The notes: generated by a model from the letters alone, not told the origin. 64,000 nucleotides of DNA from Hymenobacter translucens (GCF_020685205.1 NZ_JAJERB010000008.1:124001-188000), one strand, 5' to 3'; counted from the first letter of the stretch, positions 15,450 through 24,700 are shown. Numbers and translations are program-made.

Positions 15450-17618
15450 ATGTTAGAACAACTTTCCCTGGCGGTGATTGTCATCGTCGCCGTGCTGCTG
15501 CTGGGCCTGATTGCCATAGTGGTGAAAATGTACCAGAAGGCCGTGCAGGGCGAAGCGCTGGTGCGCACCGGCCTCGGCGACACGAAAGTGTCGTTTAGCG
15601 GCATTTTCGTTTTCCCGGTGCTTCACAAGCTGGAGGTGATGGACATCACCCTGAAGAACATGGTGATTTCCCGGGCCGGCTCCGAGGGCCTGGTCTGCAA
15701 AGACAACCTGCGGGCCGACGTGAAGGTGAACTTCTTCGTGCGCGTCAACAAAACCCACGACGACGTGGTGCAAGTAGCCCAGAGCATCGGCTGCCGCCGC
15801 GCCTCCGACCCTTTGGCCCTGGAAAACCTGTTCGACGCCAAGTTCTCCGAAGCGCTGAAAACCGTGGGCAAGCAGTTCGACTTTATCGAGCTCTACAACT
15901 CCCGGGAGCAGTTTAAGCTGGAAATCCTGCGCATCATCGGCACCGACCTGAATGGCTACGTGCTCGACGACTGCGCCATCGACTACCTTGAGCAAACCCC
16001 GCTGGCCGCCCTGAACCAGGATAACATCCTCGACGCGGAAGGTATCAAGAAGATTGTGGCCCTGACCTCGGAGCAGAAAATCCAGGCCAACTCGATTGCC
16101 CGCGAGATGCAGAAGACCATCAAGAAGCAGGACGTGGAAGCGCAGGAAACCATCCTGCAGCTCGACAAGCAGCTAATCGAAAACCAGGAAAAGCAGAAGC
16201 GCGAAATCTCCAACATCCGCGCCCGGGAGCTGGCCGAAACCGAGAAGGTGCAGCAGGAGGAAAAGCTGAAGTCGGAACGGTCGCGCATTACCACCGAAGA
16301 GGAAGTCGGCATTGCCGAGCAGAACCGCGACCGGCAGGTGCTGGTGGCCGAGCGCAACAAGCAGCGCACCGACGCCGTGGAAACCGAGCGGGTAGCCCAG
16401 GCCAAAGCTCTGGAAGCCAACGAGCGGGAGCGGATTGTGGCCCTGGCCCAGATTGAAAAGGAAAAGGCGCTGGAAGAAGAGAAAAAGAACATCCAGACCA
16501 TCATCCGAGAGCGAATCGTGGTGGAGAAAGCCACGGTACAGGAAGAAGAGAAAATCAAGGATACCCGCGCCCAGGCCCAGGCCGAGCGCGAAAAGCTGGT
16601 GGCCGTTACCGCCGCCCGGCAGCAGGCCGAAGCGGCTACCGTGAGCATGGTCGGCAACGCCGACATGGAAAAGCAGGCCGCCGAGTACCGCGCCAAGCAG
16701 GCCCTCATCGACGCCGAGGCCGAAAAGGCTGCCGCCGAGTTCAAGGGGCAGGCCATTCGCACCCTGGCCGAAGCCGAAGCCAGCAAAGCCACGGCCGTCG
16801 GCCTGGCCGAAGCGCAGGTGATGCAGGCCAAGGCCACCGCCCGCCAGAAGGAAGGCGAAACCGAAGCCAACGTGCTCCAGCTCACGGCCACCGCCGAGGC
16901 CCAGGCCATTCAGGCCAAAGCCGGTGCCCAGGCCGAAGCCGACGAGAAGCTGGGCTTGGTAGCCGCCAAGATCAGCCGGGAGAAAGGCTTGGCCGACGCC
17001 GACATCATCGAGGCCCGCGCCGACGCCGACCAGAAAAAGGGCCTGGCCGAAGCAGCCGTGTCGGAGCAAAAGTTTGCCGTGGAGGCCAAGGGCATCGAAG
17101 CCAAGGCTGATGCCATGAAGAAGCTCGACGGCGTGGGCAAAGACCACGAGGAGTTCAAGCTCCGCCTCGACAAGGACAAGTCGGTGGAGCTGGCTCAGAT
17201 CAACATCCAGAAAGACATTGCCGCGTCACAGGCCGAGGTTATCGGCGAAGCGCTGAAAGCCGCCAAAATCGACATCGTGGGTGGCGAGACGATGTTCTTC
17301 GACCAGATCATCGGCTCCATCACCAAGGGCAAGATGGTGGACCGTACGGTGCACAACTCCGAGGTGCTGGGCACGGTGAAGGACGCCTTCTTCTCCACCG
17401 ACGGGGGCGGCGACTTCAAAACCAACCTGCGCCGCTTCGTGGACCAGTTCGGGCTGAGCTCCGAGGAAATCAAGAACCTGAGTGTATCGGCCCTGCTGCT
17501 GAAGATGATGAACAAGGCCGGCGACGACGCCACCCGCTCCACCATCACCGAGCTGGCCAGCACCGCCACCGCCCTGGGCATCGGCGACAAGCCGGCCAAG
17601 ATGCTGGAGCTGCGCTGA
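15450..17618 (+). CDS. Flotillin family protein (YqiK-like)
   Basis: A 722-residue membrane scaffold protein. One N-terminal transmembrane helix (LAVIVIVAVLLLGLIAIVV, residues about 7-25) is followed by an SPFH/Band-7 domain (KAVQGEALVRTGLGDTKVSF, VFPVLHKLEVMDITLKN, through about residue 220). Residues about 215-580 are a long Glu/Ala/Lys-rich coiled coil typical of the flotillin domain, with runs such as EAEKAAAEFKGQAIRTLAEA. The C-terminus (about 590-722) has a globular tail not seen in eukaryotic flotillins. Flotillins oligomerise into rings that organise membrane microdomains. The gene follows a YqiJ-like gene, the same order as yqiJ-yqiK in E. coli. Confidence 0.88.
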   Translation: MLEQLSLAVIVIVAVLLLGLIAIVVKMYQKAVQGEALVRTGLGDTKVSFSGIFVFPVLHKLEVMDITLKNMVISRAGSEGLVCKDNLRADVKVNFFVRVNKTHDDVVQVAQSIGCRRASDPLALENLFDAKFSEALKTVGKQFDFIELYNSREQFKLEILRIIGTDLNGYVLDDCAIDYLEQTPLAALNQDNILDAEGIKKIVALTSEQKIQANSIAREMQKTIKKQDVEAQETILQLDKQLIENQEKQKREISNIRARELAETEKVQQEEKLKSERSRITTEEEVGIAEQNRDRQVLVAERNKQRTDAVETERVAQAKALEANERERIVALAQIEKEKALEEEKKNIQTIIRERIVVEKATVQEEEKIKDTRAQAQAEREKLVAVTAARQQAEAATVSMVGNADMEKQAAEYRAKQALIDAEAEKAAAEFKGQAIRTLAEAEASKATAVGLAEAQVMQAKATARQKEGETEANVLQLTATAEAQAIQAKAGAQAEADEKLGLVAAKISREKGLADADIIEARADADQKKGLAEAAVSEQKFAVEAKGIEAKADAMKKLDGVGKDHEEFKLRLDKDKSVELAQINIQKDIAASQAEVIGEALKAAKIDIVGGETMFFDQIIGSITKGKMVDRTVHNSEVLGTVKDAFFSTDGGGDFKTNLRRFVDQFGLSSEEIKNLSVSALLLKMMNKAGDDATRSTITELASTATALGIGDKPAKMLELR

Positions 17619-17653
17619 CCCCTGACTATCCTATAAGCTAGGACTAGAAACTA

Positions 17654-17790
17654 GCTCCCCTCCTCAAATGGGGAGGGGTTGGGGGTGGTTGACCCACGCG
17701 TCTGAACGAATACTAATCTTAGACTATAGTTCTAGCTTTTCAACCACCCCTAGCCCCTCCTTATCTAAGGAGGGGAACTGGGCTCTAGCT
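17654..17790. repeat. Inverted pair of the CCCCTCC..GGAGGGG..GGTGGTTG repeat
   Basis: Left copy CTCCCCTCCTCAAATGGGGA plus GGGGTTGGGGGTGGTTG; right copy, inverted, TCAACCACCCCTAGCCCCTC plus CTTATCTAAGGAGGGGA. Each has an internal hairpin. They flank a 40-bp centre and separate the flotillin gene from the DUF3592-like gene. A third copy is at 7435-7496. Confidence 0.75.
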
Positions 17791-17804
17791 CTAGCCAAAT
17801 AGTT

Positions 17805-18179
17805 ATGCCAGCACCTGATCTGAACAAGCCGCCAACTACTACCCGGCAAGCACTCGGCCTGGTGCTTGGGCTGGTTTTCTGCATTGCCCTCTCGGCCGGC
17901 ATCATCTACTTCGTCATAACGAAAAGTGCTGAAAAGCGAGAGGCAATCCTGAAAAACCCGGGCTATACCGCGGGCATTATTACCCGGGTCAGAAGATTCA
18001 AGGGTAAGCGAATATCGGTGCAGTATACCGTGGGAGGCGTAGCCTATTCTATTAGAACAAGGGTGCCCGCCGCCTTTTTGCGCACCCACCAAAAAGGGGA
18101 TACGACTGCCGTTATTTACTCAAAAGCTGATCCGGCAAACGCCGTTCTGAAGGTCAAGCTGCGGTCTTCAACCAACTAG
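17805..18179 (+). CDS. Small DUF3592-like membrane protein
   Basis: A 124-residue protein with one hydrophobic helix at about 16-40 (ALGLVLGLVFCIALSAGIIY). The C-terminal part has the beta-rich pattern of DUF3592-type proteins: TAGIITRVRRFKGKRISVQY, then TVGGVAYSIRTRVP and GDTTAVIYSKADPANAVL. Its function is unknown. It lies between the flotillin and the giant ATPase but is preceded by an inverted repeat pair, and its base composition is lower in GC than both neighbours. It may be a later insertion into the cluster rather than an original member. Confidence 0.6.
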   Translation: MPAPDLNKPPTTTRQALGLVLGLVFCIALSAGIIYFVITKSAEKREAILKNPGYTAGIITRVRRFKGKRISVQYTVGGVAYSIRTRVPAAFLRTHQKGDTTAVIYSKADPANAVLKVKLRSSTN

Positions 18180-18224
18180 TAAGCCGTTCTTTTCTCCTGG
18201 TAAGGGTTTGTGCCCTGCCCCCCT

Positions 18225-21200
18225 ATGGAAGCTCAAGCCCCCACCCAACTCGAAACCGGCACCTACGAAATCCTGCGCCAGCGCCTGCAGAAAAGCAGCG
18301 CCGACCTGCGCCAGCGCCTCGACACGCTCAACGCGGAGCGCAAGCAGGTATTTGGGGCCGTCGATACCCGCTTGCTGGGCACCGGCCGCATCACCACCGA
18401 AAACAACTGCGTGCCCTGGGACATGGTGCCGGTGGGCCGGCGGTTCCTGTTCGGCTACAACGTGGTACTGGGCCTCAAAGCCGAGCCCGACCTGGCCGAC
18501 GTGCTGGGCGTGTACGAGTACGCCGACCATGACTTCCGCCCCCAAGGCCCGGAGCTGCTACAGCACCCGCAGTTCCTGGAGGAGTTTCGCAACCTCTACC
18601 GCTACTACAAGAACACCCAGTTCGTCAAGTTTGCCCTGATCGGGCCTCACCTGTTCATGGTGTTCCGCATCGGCAAGAGCAGTACCGACGTGAAGACGTT
18701 TAAGTGGCTGGTGCAGGGCGACGCGCTGACGTACCTCGACAACCGCTCCGACCACGAGTACACCTTTCCGGCCCAGCACGAATTCCAGTGGAAGCGCGCC
18801 ACCCGCGACATGCAGCGCGGCGGCAAGCACCCTCACGTCAGCATTGAGGACAAGGTGTTCGTGGAAACCGTGGGCGGCGACCTGACCATCAAGGTTGAGG
18901 ACAACACTGCCACCGGGCAGGGCATTCTGAGCGAGCCGGTCGACAACAAGGACCAAACCCTCGACGACTCGGAAATCTACTACGCCGTTATCGGCAACCT
19001 GATCCTGCTGCGCATCCGGCCCTACCAGGAAACGCAGTACCGCCACTTTATCTTTAACCACAAGCTCCAGCAGGCCCAGCGCCTTGATGCCCTGGCCGAC
19101 GCCTGCGTGCTGCTGCCCGACGGCCAGGGCCTGATCTTTCCCCACGGCTTTTACCTGCAGACCGGCGCCGCCAAGCTGTTCGACAACGGCCTGCGCGAGA
19201 TGCTGTTTGAGAAGCGGCTGGTGTCGCCCAACGGGGAAGACTTCCTGTACGTGTTCTACAACCGCGACCAGGGCACTTACCTGCTGCTGAGCTACAACCG
19301 CATTGCCCAGCGCGTCGATAACCCTATCGTGTGCCACGGCTACGCCTTGTTTGAGAACGGGGAGCTGTGCTACTTCCGCGCCGACGACGAGCCCAAAAAG
19401 CACCACGCCGTGCAGATCTGGCAGACGCCCTTCACCGGACCCGACTTCCAGCTGCCGGTCACCTCCGACTCCTACCTCTACAAGCTCGGCAACAAGGAGA
19501 TTGTGCGGGCCATGAGCGAGGTGCAGGAAGTGCTGACTCTTACCGGCAAGGACGACTCCTACGCCGGCCTCTACCTCGACCTGATCCGCCAGACCACTGC
19601 CCTGACCGATGCCTACCACTGGCTGGCTGAGCCGGCAGCCCAGGCCATGGCCGGTCCGCTAAGCGAAATCCGCCAGACGGCCACCGCGGCCGTGGAAGAG
19701 TTTGAGAAGGTGCAGAGCATCCGCAAAAGCACCGTGCAGCAAACCCAGTCAGTGTTTCAGAAGGCCGACGACCTGACCGGCCGGATCCGCCGCAGCGCCC
19801 CCGACTCCGTCACGGAGTTCGTGCAACTGCTGGGCGAGCTGCGGGCCGTGCGCGGGGAAGTCATTTCGCTAAAGGAGTTGCGCTACGCCGATGTACCAGC
19901 GGTGGAAGTGCGGGCCACCGGCCTCGAAGCGCTGAGCAAGGAGGTAGCCGCCCAGACCGTGGACTTCCTGCTGCGCCCCGACGCGCTGGCGCCCTACGCG
20001 GTGCGGGTGCAGGCTATTGAGGAAGCCGTAAGTCAGGTCCAGAAAACCGTGGAAGCCGACGAGCGGGAGCGGGAAACGGCCACCGTGGCCCAGGAGCTGG
20101 AGCTGCTGATTGAGGTCGTCGGCAACCTGCCCATCCCCGACCCCACCCAGACCACGGCCATCATCGACAACATCTCGGCCGTGTACGCCCGCTTCAACCA
20201 GATCCGGGCGGCGCTGAAGCGGCGGCGCCAGACCCTGGCCGGCACCGAGGCCCAGGCCGAATTCACGGCCCAGCTCAAGCTGCTCGACCAGGCCCTGACT
20301 AACTACCTCGACCTGGCTGACGCGCCCGCCAAGTGCGACGAGTACCTGACCAAGCTGATGGTGCAGCTCGAAGAACTGGAAGGCCGCTTTCCCGACTTCG
20401 ACCAGTTCCTGGGCCAGCTGGCGACTAAGCGGGAACAGGTGTACGAGGCGTTTGAGTCGAAGAAGGTGGCGCTGGTAGCCGCCCGCAACCAGCGCGCCAC
20501 CGCCCTGCTGCAGTCGGCCGAGCGGCTGCTGAAGGCAGTGCAGACCCGCCTGGGCCGGCTGGAGTCGGTGGCCGACATCAACGGCTACTTCGCATCCGAC
20601 CTGATGGTGGAAAAGGTGCGCAACACCATGGCCGAGCTGCTCAAGCTGGGCGACGCGGTAAAGGCCGACGACGTGCAGAGCCGGCTGAAAACCCTGCGCG
20701 AGGACGCCGTGCGCCAGCTCCGCGACCGGGCCGACCTTTACGCCGACGGGGGCCAGACCCTGCGCTTCGGTACCCACGCCTTTACCGTCAACACCCAGCC
20801 GCTGGACCTGACGGTGGTTTTGCGCGACGGCACGCTGCACTACCACCTGACCGGCACCAACTTCTTCCAGCCCATCACCGACCCGGCCGTGCTGTCGGCC
20901 CGCCCGGTGTGGGAGCAGACGGCGGTATCCGAAAATGAAGACGTGTACCGGGCTGAGTTTCTGGCCTGGCGCATCCTGCAGGCCGCCCAGCGCCCGGCCC
21001 CGGCCGATGCCGAAACCGGCCGCGCCGCCGTGCTGTCGGTGACCGAACTATCTCATTTGAGCGCGCCGGAGCTACTGGCTTACGTGCAGCGGTTTATGGC
21101 TTCGCGCTACCAGGAAGGCTACCTGAAGGGCGTGCACGACCACGACGCGGCCCTGCTGCTCGCAGCCCTCGTGCGCCTCACCCGCACTGCCGACCTGCTG

Positions 21201-23153
21201 CGCTACCCGGCCACGACCCGGGCCGCGGCCAGCCTGTTCTGGCTGCGCTTTGCCCATCCCGACCAGCGCGCCCACTGGCAGCGCCAGCTCCAGGGTATCG
21301 GCGTGCTGCTCCAGGTGTTTCCCGACTCCCAGGAGTTCGACGAGCTGAAAGACGAGCTGCAGGCGGCCGTCAATGCCTTTGCCGCGGCAACCGGCCTGTT
21401 CACGCCCGCCGAGGTGGCTGAGGCCGGCGAGTATCTGTTCCACGAGCTGACCCACACCGGCACGTTTATTATTGCCGCCGAAGCCGCCGAGCTGTACCAG
21501 CAGTTTCAGAAGTCCCTGCACGAGCGCCAGGCAACGGAGCTGTTTCAGCAGTCGGTAGCCGGCCTGCAGGACCAGCCCGCCGCCCAGCTCCCTCTGATCC
21601 GGCAGTGGCTCCAGGCGTACCTGCGCCAGGCCCCGGCCGCGGCTACGCTGGCCGACTTCTGCAACGAGTGCGCCGTGCTGCTGGCTACCGACACCTTTGA
21701 AACGGCCCGGGTGGTGCACACCCCCCTGCGCGAGACGCTCACCGGTTTCCAGGGCGCCCACGCCCGCATCGTCACGAACAGCAGCCAGCAGCCCGCCACC
21801 AACGAGTACCATCTCGACTTTCCGGACCTGCGGCGCCGCCTGCTGGCCTATGACCAGGCCACGGTACCCCAGTTTGAGGCGTTTCAGGAGCTGAAGAAAA
21901 GCCTGCTGGCCCGGGCCACCCAGGAGCTGCGCCTCGAGGACTTCCGCCCCCGGGTGCTGACTTCCTTTGTCCGCAACCGCCTGATCGACCAGGTGTACCT
22001 GCCGCTGATCGGGGCCAACCTGGCCAAGCAGATCGGGACGGCCGGGGAAGGCAAGCGCACCGACCTGATGGGTTTGCTGCTGCTGATTTCCCCGCCCGGC
22101 TACGGCAAAACCACGCTGATGGAGTACGTGGCCAACCGCCTGGGCCTGATCTTTATGAAAATCAACGGCCCCGCCATCGGGCACGCCGTTACGAGCGTCG
22201 ACCCCGAGCAGGCGCCCAACGCCGGCGCCCGGCAGGAGCTGGAAAAGCTGAACCTGGCCTTCGAGATGGGCGACAACGTGATGATCTACGTCGACGACAT
22301 CCAGCACTGCAATCCCGAGTTTCTGCAGAAGTTCATCTCGCTCTGCGACGCCCAGCGCAAGATCGAGGGCGTGTACCAGGGCCGGGCCCGCACCTACGAC
22401 TTCCGGGGCCGCAAGGTATGCGTGGTCATGGCCGGCAACCCCTACACCGAAAGCGGGGACGTATTCCAGCTGCCCGACATGCTGGCCAACCGCGCCGACA
22501 TCTACAACCTGGGCGACATTCTCACGGCCGGCTCCGAGGAGGCCTTCCGCCTTTCCTACCTCGAGAATGCCCTGACCAGCAACACGGCCCTGGCCCGGCT
22601 GGCCACCCAAAGCCCCCAGGACGTGCCCACCCTCATTCTCCTGGCCGAAACCGGCTCCTCCGACGGCCTCAGCTTCGAGGGCAACCACTCGCCGGAAGAG
22701 CTGAACGAGTACGTGGCCGTGCTGCAGAAGCTGCTGCGCCTGCGCGACGTGGTGGCCCGGGTGAATGCCGCCTACATTGCCTCCGCCGCCCAGGCCGACG
22801 CCTACCGTACCGAGCCCCCGTTCAAGCTCCAGGGCTCCTACCGCAACATGAACAAGCTGGCCGAGAAAGTGCGTCCGGTAATGAACGAAGCGGAAATCGA
22901 GCAGCTGCTGGCTTCCCACTACGAAAGCGAAGCCCAGACCCTGACCAGTGCCACCGAAGCCAACCTGCTCAAGCTCCGCGAGCTGCTCGGCTGGCTCACG
23001 CCCGAAGAAGTTGCCCGCTGGGCGGCCATCAAGGAAACGTACGTCAGCAACCTGCGCAACTCCGGGGCCGGGCAGCTGCTGCAGATGCTCGATAAGCTGG
23101 AAAGCATTGCCGGCGGGCTGAGCGGCATCCGCGAGGTGCTGAAGCGGGAGTAG
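18225..23153 (+). CDS. Giant AAA+ ATPase ('DNA repair ATPase'-type) of the PspA-flotillin cluster
   Basis: About 1642 residues from ATG 18225 (MEAQAPTQLETGTYEILRQR); an in-frame GTG at 18210 follows a GGTAAGG and is an alternative. Residues about 1-470 are beta-rich (FALIGPHLFMVFRIGKSS, YRHFIFNHKLQQAQRL, FLYVFYNRDQGTYLLLSYN), perhaps a propeller-like or repeat domain. Residues about 480-870 are long coiled coil. An AAA+ module is C-terminal: Walker A SPPGYGKTT near residue 1292, Walker B VMIYVDDIQ near 1354, and a sensor-1-like VVMAGNPYTESG near 1405. Similar Bacteroidota proteins are often labelled 'DNA repair ATPase', but nothing seen here demands a DNA role. Given the PspA and flotillin neighbours, a MoxR-like remodelling ATPase of a membrane complex is at least as likely. 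Confidence 0.75.
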   Translation: MEAQAPTQLETGTYEILRQRLQKSSADLRQRLDTLNAERKQVFGAVDTRLLGTGRITTENNCVPWDMVPVGRRFLFGYNVVLGLKAEPDLADVLGVYEYADHDFRPQGPELLQHPQFLEEFRNLYRYYKNTQFVKFALIGPHLFMVFRIGKSSTDVKTFKWLVQGDALTYLDNRSDHEYTFPAQHEFQWKRATRDMQRGGKHPHVSIEDKVFVETVGGDLTIKVEDNTATGQGILSEPVDNKDQTLDDSEIYYAVIGNLILLRIRPYQETQYRHFIFNHKLQQAQRLDALADACVLLPDGQGLIFPHGFYLQTGAAKLFDNGLREMLFEKRLVSPNGEDFLYVFYNRDQGTYLLLSYNRIAQRVDNPIVCHGYALFENGELCYFRADDEPKKHHAVQIWQTPFTGPDFQLPVTSDSYLYKLGNKEIVRAMSEVQEVLTLTGKDDSYAGLYLDLIRQTTALTDAYHWLAEPAAQAMAGPLSEIRQTATAAVEEFEKVQSIRKSTVQQTQSVFQKADDLTGRIRRSAPDSVTEFVQLLGELRAVRGEVISLKELRYADVPAVEVRATGLEALSKEVAAQTVDFLLRPDALAPYAVRVQAIEEAVSQVQKTVEADERERETATVAQELELLIEVVGNLPIPDPTQTTAIIDNISAVYARFNQIRAALKRRRQTLAGTEAQAEFTAQLKLLDQALTNYLDLADAPAKCDEYLTKLMVQLEELEGRFPDFDQFLGQLATKREQVYEAFESKKVALVAARNQRATALLQSAERLLKAVQTRLGRLESVADINGYFASDLMVEKVRNTMAELLKLGDAVKADDVQSRLKTLREDAVRQLRDRADLYADGGQTLRFGTHAFTVNTQPLDLTVVLRDGTLHYHLTGTNFFQPITDPAVLSARPVWEQTAVSENEDVYRAEFLAWRILQAAQRPAPADAETGRAAVLSVTELSHLSAPELLAYVQRFMASRYQEGYLKGVHDHDAALLLAALVRLTRTADLLRYPATTRAAASLFWLRFAHPDQRAHWQRQLQGIGVLLQVFPDSQEFDELKDELQAAVNAFAAATGLFTPAEVAEAGEYLFHELTHTGTFIIAAEAAELYQQFQKSLHERQATELFQQSVAGLQDQPAAQLPLIRQWLQAYLRQAPAAATLADFCNECAVLLATDTFETARVVHTPLRETLTGFQGAHARIVTNSSQQPATNEYHLDFPDLRRRLLAYDQATVPQFEAFQELKKSLLARATQELRLEDFRPRVLTSFVRNRLIDQVYLPLIGANLAKQIGTAGEGKRTDLMGLLLLISPPGYGKTTLMEYVANRLGLIFMKINGPAIGHAVTSVDPEQAPNAGARQELEKLNLAFEMGDNVMIYVDDIQHCNPEFLQKFISLCDAQRKIEGVYQGRARTYDFRGRKVCVVMAGNPYTESGDVFQLPDMLANRADIYNLGDILTAGSEEAFRLSYLENALTSNTALARLATQSPQDVPTLILLAETGSSDGLSFEGNHSPEELNEYVAVLQKLLRLRDVVARVNAAYIASAAQADAYRTEPPFKLQGSYRNMNKLAEKVRPVMNEAEIEQLLASHYESEAQTLTSATEANLLKLRELLGWLTPEEVARWAAIKETYVSNLRNSGAGQLLQMLDKLESIAGGLSGIREVLKRE

Positions 23154-23177
23154 ACAGATTCATAACCTTTTATCTGA

Positions 23178-23672
23178 ATGAACCCTATTGATATTATCAA
23201 AGCAAAGCGCAGTCATTCAGCTCGCTTAGCAAATCAACAAGGTGCGGCCGGAGAAATACGTGCGTTGGAGAATATGGGCAACTGGGTACCAAGGCCCCTC
23301 GGCAAAGGCTTAAAGGTATTGCTGGCAGTTCTGCTGGAAACGGGCATCCATATAAAAGCCAGCAGCTTCGATGCCATTGAACTTCCTGATGCCCAGGAGC
23401 TGGATTTCCTGGATAGTGACCAAGTTCGGAGCCTGCTCCCGGATATGGTATTTATCGAGATAAAAACGGCGAACCATCCCCGGGTCAAAGCAGACTTTTC
23501 AGGATTCTTTTTTGCTTTAACCGAAAGCGAAATAGCTGCTGCGGAAGCTCTAGGGTCGCGTCACCGGGTTGTCTTGCGCAATAATCTCACGGATGTTATG
23601 CTGCTAACTTCGGTCCCAGAGATTCTGCACAAGGCAAAATCGTCCAGTTGGCAGTTGTCGGTGCAACTGTAG
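23178..23672 (+). CDS. DUF3883-like / PD-(D/E)XK-type protein downstream of the giant ATPase
   Basis: A 164-residue protein starting 24 bp after the ATPase stop. The centre has the pattern of the PD-(D/E)XK superfamily: SFD at residue 65 and FIEIKTAN with E94-x-K96. The following FFALTESEIAAAEALGSRHR plus VVLRN resembles the helix-strand unit that follows the ExK motif in DUF3883 domains. Such domains are fused to helicases and restriction-type proteins, so nucleic-acid binding or cleavage is possible. GC is about 52% by hand count, against 65-70% in the ATPase, suggesting later acquisition. The assignment rests on motif reading only; a non-catalytic role is possible. Confidence 0.5.
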   Translation: MNPIDIIKAKRSHSARLANQQGAAGEIRALENMGNWVPRPLGKGLKVLLAVLLETGIHIKASSFDAIELPDAQELDFLDSDQVRSLLPDMVFIEIKTANHPRVKADFSGFFFALTESEIAAAEALGSRHRVVLRNNLTDVMLLTSVPEILHKAKSSSWQLSVQL

Positions 23673-23720
23673 CTACCTAGCTAGTACCAGTCAACTGAAA
23701 TTGCTGCCCTACACCGCTGG

Positions 23721-23751
23721 TTTCCCGCTGACGCGCGGCGGAGTACCTTTG
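23721..23751 (+). promoter_or_regulatory. Promoter of the MOSC gene abutting the start codon
   Basis: TTTC (23721-23724), 19 nt, TACCTTTG (23744-23751), close to the TTTG-N19-TAnnTTTG consensus. ATG 23756 lies 4 bp after the -7 element, so the transcript should be leaderless or nearly so. Confidence 0.6.
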
Positions 23752-23755
23752 CTAC

Positions 23756-24565
23756 ATGGCTACGCTTACTCTCTCCGACATCTACATCTACCCGGTCAAA
23801 TCGCTTGGCGGCATCCGGCTCACCGAGGCCCAGGTGGAGGCCCGGGGCCTGCGCCACGACCGGCGCTGGCTGATTGTAAACGAGCGTAACCAGTTCATGA
23901 CCCAGCGGCAGACCGCCGAAATGGCGTTGCTGAAAGTGTCGCCCGCCTACAACGGCTTCCTGCTCACCCACAGCCGCCGCCCCGACCTGCTGCCGCTCTA
24001 CGTGCCCTTCGAAGCCGAGCCCGACCGTACGGTATTTGCCACCATCTGGAACGACATGGTGTGGGCCTGGCGGGGTACCGAGGCAGCCGACGAATGGCTT
24101 TCCGATGCCCTGGGCCGCCCCTGCCGGCTGGTGTACATGTCGGACATGGCCATGCGCCCCACCGACGACGGCACCGTGCCCGGGCAGGTCAGCTTTGCCG
24201 ATGCGTATCCGTTTCTCGTCATCGGGCAGGCCGCGCTCGACCATCTGAATCAGCAGCTAGCCGAACCTGTGCCCATGGACCGGTTCCGGCCCAGCCTGGT
24301 CTTCACCGGCGGGGAAGCCCACGACGAAGACACCTGGCAGGACTTTACCATCGGCGACGTCGCTTTCCGGGGCGTGCGGCCCTGTGGCCGCTGCGTGGTC
24401 ACGACCATTAACCAGGAAACGGCCACTAAGGGCACCGAGCCCCTGCGCACCATGGCTACGTACCGCACCCAGGAAGGCAAAGTGATGTTCGGGCAGAACG
24501 TAACCGGACCAGGCCAGGGCCGGATCCGTATCGGCGACACCGTGCAGGTGCTGAGCCGGCTGTAG
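23756..24565 (+). CDS. MOSC domain protein (YcbX/mARC-like)
   Basis: A 269-residue protein with an N-terminal beta-barrel (LSDIYIYPVKSLGGIRLTEA, GLRHDRRWLIVNERNQFMTQ) followed by a MOSC domain. The domain includes VSFADAYPFLVIGQAALDHL, FRPSLVF, and the conserved Cys in RPCGRCVVTTIN, the likely molybdenum ligand. Related proteins (YcbX, eukaryotic mARC) reduce N-hydroxylated compounds using molybdenum cofactor. No partner reductase or ferredoxin domain is present in the protein. It has its own promoter and no operon partner. Confidence 0.88.
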   Translation: MATLTLSDIYIYPVKSLGGIRLTEAQVEARGLRHDRRWLIVNERNQFMTQRQTAEMALLKVSPAYNGFLLTHSRRPDLLPLYVPFEAEPDRTVFATIWNDMVWAWRGTEAADEWLSDALGRPCRLVYMSDMAMRPTDDGTVPGQVSFADAYPFLVIGQAALDHLNQQLAEPVPMDRFRPSLVFTGGEAHDEDTWQDFTIGDVAFRGVRPCGRCVVTTINQETATKGTEPLRTMATYRTQEGKVMFGQNVTGPGQGRIRIGDTVQVLSRL

Positions 24566-24700
24566 AAGGGAAAACCCGGAACTGAGAGCTGGGAACGTAG
24601 ACTGCAGAACCGATAGGCCCTGAATGAGGTTGTGTGCTCTTAGCTGTACCACGGACCACTTCGCAGTTCTACCACCATCTAAGCTCTACGTTTTAAAGTA

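Noticed and set aside
21072..22919. A 615-codon minus-strand frame inside the giant ATPase gene
   Set aside because: Antisense shadow. It is Gly/Val/His/Gln-rich without domains, and the plus frame carries Walker A and B motifs.
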